This document shows, piece after piece, positions 60,262-64,000 of a DNA stretch of 64,000 bases; within the stretch, counting starts at the first letter, position 1, and every line of letters begins with the position of its first letter. The notes beneath the pieces were generated by a model. The model searched no databases, was not told the origin of the DNA, and saw only the letters and a program-made list of their open reading frames with translations. Source of the DNA: Progne subis subis. Its lineage: Eukaryota > Chordata > Aves > Passeriformes > Hirundinidae. The stretch is taken from the NCBI GenBank assembly GCA_022316685.1, contig JAKJHU010000038.1, forward strand, positions 355,384-419,383, written 5' to 3'. The translations under genes were made by a program, and so were the position numbers.

Positions 60262-63200
60262 GTGAGTAAAGCGCCTCCGCCTCGGCCCGGCGGGCGCGGG
60301 GCCGCCGCCCCCTTTGTCTGCGGCGCGGCAGCGCCTGGGCGTGGGCGCCGCCCCGCAGGGCCGGGCCCGGGGCTGCGGGAATGCCGGCCCGGCGGGGGCT
60401 CGGCTGCGGCGGGATGAGAAAAGTTGGGGTGCCCGGGAAGCCCCGGCAGCCGAGGGGCTGCGCGGCGGAGCCACGGGCTGGCACCCCCGGGGCACGCGGG
60501 GCGCAGCTGCCCGCGGTCCGTCCGGGAAAGGAGGCTTTGGGAGTGCTGCTCTGGCCGTGCTTCACTGCCTGGGACGGCGCGGTGCGAACCGGCTCGAGAA
60601 AACTCTAGTTTAAACTGTTGAACGTGTGGGTTCTGCTAAGTAACGTTATTAGACTACGCTTGCTTATGCTTAACATGCACAATTTTACAGCGGGCAAACA
60701 AACAAAAAAGCTTCAAATTGTGTCTCTCAGCAGTAGGTAAATGCAGCAATGCAAAGGAAAACAGAAATTAGTGCAACTGAGGTCAGTACGGAGTTAACAG
60801 GATAATCGGGATACTCCGTTGAAAGAAGCTCGTGAACCACAAGTGATTTCTAGTGAATAGAGGATGCGAAGTCTGTTCATTGTGTTTAGACTGTGGATTT
60901 TATTTCATATGTAAACAAATGGCTCGCTTTCATTCATCTCCTGATTCTTGTACTGGTACAATTTCTTAAAAGACTAAAACCAGTTTTTTGGGTTTTCTTA
61001 AAAATTGACACCTGCTATTTTATTCTGCCTGTTGAGCCCGATCTAAGAAGTTTAGCACATGTTGCAGGATAGCTCTCTGCAAATAAAATCTATGCTGTAT
61101 TGGATCTAGCTACAGCGCTGTCTCCCATATTTATATTTCCTCTTCGAGTTTTTCATGATGTAAGATGTTCATAGGTCACAGTGAACTGTCTCTGTCGTTA
61201 TGTGCCTGATCTTGTCAATGAGTTCCCGGGGCTTCAGGAGGTGCAGGTTGGGGGGCCCTGCATGCTGTCAGGTGTAGAGTGAGGATCAAGCTCTTTAACT
61301 TAGAACAGTGAACACAGAGATCAAATGGCAGGTTGGCTGTTTTAAACAACCGCTGTGTGTGTTACATTGTATCCTTTTGAATTAGGGTGTTGGAAAATGG
61401 GTAGTTTGCTACGCTGGCGCTAGAGGTAAATATTGTAGTTTTGCCTAATAGGGAAAAAAAATTTAGGCTGAAATACATGCATTCTCCATGCTGAGTGCCA
61501 TTATAATCTTTGTCTGCAAAAATTGAGAATATTTTAATTTTAACTTTTAAAGAAAGTGGCATTCCTATATCAGGTTCCTTTATTTTTTTTTTTTTTCTTT
61601 AAACTTACATGATTCTTTTCCAATTTGCATATATTTAATCGACTGCATGACATAGTCTATTACTACAAATTTGCCTTACAAAGTAACTTGGTGGTTTTGT
61701 GTGTTACCACATCAGTTGTTGCAGTAAATGTCATTGATACGTGTAAAAGATAATGAGTCAAGAGAAGATAGAGTGGGGTGCTCTGCTGTGTCTGTCTAGT
61801 TTTTTAAACATCTTGCTGAGGGTAAAACCTCAGGATTGCACCCTTTTAAGAAAACAAAAACTGACAATAAAACAATGCAACAAATATGGCTCATATGCAT
61901 CAACAAATGAACGTGGTGCCTTTCACAACTGTAAAGGCATTACAGTATGTTTTAAACTAGGAATGCAAGAGTGCAAGTTGTGTAAATGCACAAATGTATG
62001 TGAGTGCAATATGTTTGCAGATGTGGTTGTGATTAATTTATGGTTGAGCTAGCACAGCTTACTGTGTTGCTGTGAGTCCTCTGAGCTGAGGTAGCTTGCC
62101 ACACTTTGTTTCAGCACATAACAAAGACAGACTACAACATGCTTGCTTTGAGCTTCAGGAACAGTGTTCTCCCTTTATTTTAAATGTTGGCTGCCGGCGG
62201 ATAGTTACAGTTTCAGTTATTACACTGGAGCTGACCCACAGTAAATCATTAAAAATATGAAAAAAGATGGGGTTTGTTTATTTCAACATAACCCCCTACC
62301 AAAGCAATATCAGCAAATCTGAGGAAAGGCAAAATAAATGTCTAGATTAATGTATCTGTTTTAAGGCATTAAGCAGCTGTAACTGTGCTATTTTAAATTC
62401 ACATTTATCTTATACTGGTAGAATTGTCCTGAGCAAACAGGTCTCAGGGGTGTGGTTTCTTTGGTTCTGCTCACTCACATAAATTCTGAGCTCAGCATTG
62501 CATTTGTATTTTCCCTAGCCCATATAGCTGTATCACGCTGAACCAAATTTCACCACTCTCAGGCTGCTTCTAATAAGTTGTGCTCCAGAAGCAAGTAAAA
62601 TTTGAGATAAATTGCCATGTCAGTTTTGGTGGGGGAGAAAATTCTCCAAGTTTCCTGGGTCCCTTTCAATCAGTGTGTACTTGTGTGAGCACGGCAAGGG
62701 AGAGGAGAGGGTTGGGAACTCTCATAACGTGTTGTCTCCACACTCTTGGGTGTGTTTTATGGCTCTTTCGGTGCATAGTCCAAAGACTCTGCTAGAAGGG
62801 GACAGGTCTAGAGACCAGGCTGGCATTGCTGCAGATCCTGGACTAGCAGGGACATGCACTTCTCAGGTGGGTGAGAGTCAGGTCCTGGTGATGGTTGCCC
62901 TTTGCCATTGTCCTCAGAACAGCTCCACATTGCCACAGGAGCACTGTCTGCAGTTTGCACCTTTGAGGTGGCAGCTTGACACTCTTGGGAAATTTGGTTG
63001 TGAAAAATGTTTCTAGTATTAACAATGTATTTCTGCAGAAAACCATATAAAGCCTAAGGGGTTACTGACTTACCCCTTTCCAGTTACAGCTCATTGGCAA
63101 GATTATGATGCATCAATAAAGTACAAGGGAGGAAAACTTCAAGACTCTTCACTTTATCAGTTTTAGTTATTTTGAAATTCTTTTCTTCGTCTTGTCCTTG

Positions 63201-64000
63201 TCTCTCACTCATGACCTTCCAAGATATGCTGTGCTGACAGCTGGCTGTGTGGAAGATATAGAGGGGGCTGCCCGTGTTCCCCTGGTGCAGTGGTACAGAT
63301 GATGAGACTGTGATGTGGGTTATGGGAAAGAGGGGTTCAGCTGCTCCACAGATGGGAAGAGGAGGAGCAGCCCCTCTTGGAATTAGCCAGCAATGGGAGA
63401 GCCTGGAAGCTGTTAGCTGAAAACATGCCTCTGTTGTTAGCTGAAAATGTACCTCTGTTCACCTCAATCACCATGGCTACTTCAGGCAAACTTGTCATCC
63501 CAGCAGGGTTCATAGTTACTCAGAGTTAACACTCACAGACATATGCTGTGATTTTGGCCTGTTCAGGGCCAGAACCTGAGCTCCATGATCCTTTTGGGAT
63601 CCAAGTCAGGATATTCAGGGACTGTGATAAAGTTACACTGGCAGAAATAGCCTGTTGTGACCATAGGTGGTCACCCATACCATGATTTTTCATGGTACCG
63701 GCCCAAGTAGAGTTTCACCAGTACATTCAGTTTGTGTTCCAGTGGCCAAGCACCTGGAATGCAAGTTTGATCTAACAGGGGAAAGCAGGTCCTTCACAAG
63801 GACTGCATCAGCAGAAGACTGGAAGACAGTAACTTTCTCTGAGAAGCAGAAACAAATTACTGGCAGATCCTTTTGTTTGCTGCAAGTAATAGATGCAACA
63901 GATTTGACATCCATGGGAATTGCTTATTAAGAGCTGGTGGGGATTTTAAAAACATCTTAGTCCACACAAAAGGGTGCATTTTCACATGCAGGGTGTGTAG
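60262..64000 (+). other. CHN1: CHN1 intron 1 (5' part)
   Basis: Starts GTGAGTAAAG. The first ~340 bp are still CpG island, then it becomes AT-rich. No second CHN1 exon (expected to continue with codons for DTDEYRP) is seen before the window ends. It contains a 24-bp imperfect tandem duplication at 63,411-63,458 and a T run near 61,583. The frames at 62,612-63,016 and 63,667-63,930 resemble no protein I know. Confidence 0.75.
63411..63458. repeat. Imperfect 24-bp tandem duplication
   Basis: Two adjacent copies beginning TGTTAGCTGAAAA and ending CCTCTGT, differing at three central positions. It lies in CHN1 intron 1. Confidence 0.9.

Larger units (their letters stand above)
59600..60600 (+). 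promoter_or_regulatory. CHN1: CpG island promoter of CHN1 (alpha2-chimaerin form)
   Basis: A sharp transition to very GC-rich, CpG-dense DNA that spans the first coding exon of CHN1. There is no obvious TATA box. It contains an RFX-type X-box, a YY1-type motif overlapping a strong-context ATG, and a CCG run just before the start codon. Long open frames on both strands here (up to 292 codons on the - strand) follow from the lack of AT-rich stop codons and do not look like proteins. Confidence 0.85.

Noticed and set aside
59687..60565. 292-codon open frame on the - strand across the CHN1 promoter
   Set aside because: It is arginine-, proline-, glycine- and alanine-rich low-complexity translation of a CpG island, with no domain. 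GC-rich DNA lacks stop codons in several frames at once.
62612..63016. 134-codon frame in CHN1 intron 1 as a gene
   Set aside because: No family resemblance, overlapping frames of similar length on both strands, and an intronic position.
1..64000. CRISPR arrays, prokaryotic operons, phage or toxin systems
   Set aside because: The window is vertebrate genomic DNA with spliced genes; no spaced direct repeats or prokaryotic gene clusters were seen.

Overview
The window is vertebrate nuclear DNA, most likely from a bird. The reasons are a split, intron-rich gene structure, AT-rich introns, several CR1 non-LTR retrotransposon remnants in both orientations, a further interspersed repeat of a type I know from bird genomes, and the gene order ATF2 then CHN1. 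I see no operons, prokaryotic genes, CRISPR arrays or tRNA/rRNA genes. Almost every open frame in the window is a chance frame in intron, intergenic or GC-rich promoter DNA, or a piece of a retroposon.

Region by region: (1) 1-44,900 is the greater part of ATF2 (cyclic-AMP-dependent transcription factor ATF-2) on the + strand. Its promoter lies to the left of the window. Positions 1-7,027 are 5' intronic sequence with one very good candidate small noncoding exon (904-934). Eleven coding exons between 7,050 and 42,509 join, with every splice phase agreeing, into a 487-residue protein: N-terminal C2H2 zinc finger, the TPTPT phospho-switch, a Ser/Thr/Pro/Gln-rich middle, a bZIP domain with a five-leucine zipper, and a C-terminal tail with two SQ sites. 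The 3' UTR probably runs to an AATAAA at 44,878. (2) 44,900 to about 57,300 is intergenic DNA in which I recognise no gene. (3) 57,340-60,600 holds the upstream flank and CpG-island promoter of CHN1, followed by its first coding exon (60,243-60,261, MALTLF plus one base), the start of alpha2-chimaerin. (4) 60,262-64,000 is CHN1 intron 1.

ATF2 is a stress-kinase-controlled transcription factor; alpha2-chimaerin is a Rac-GAP acting downstream of axon-guidance receptors. They are neighbours by conserved synteny in tandem orientation, and nothing in the sequence shows that they act together.

I found no new biological system. The most interesting points are: a TAG codon directly upstream of the ATF2 start, where mammalian isoforms carry an 18-residue N-terminal extension; a very GC- and CpG-rich block confined to the last ATF2 coding exon; a candidate 202-bp 5' UTR intron and upstream ORFs at CHN1; a regulatory-looking GATA/bZIP-palindrome cluster upstream of CHN1; a nested repeat insertion in ATF2 intron 7; and an ancient MIR-like SINE relic.
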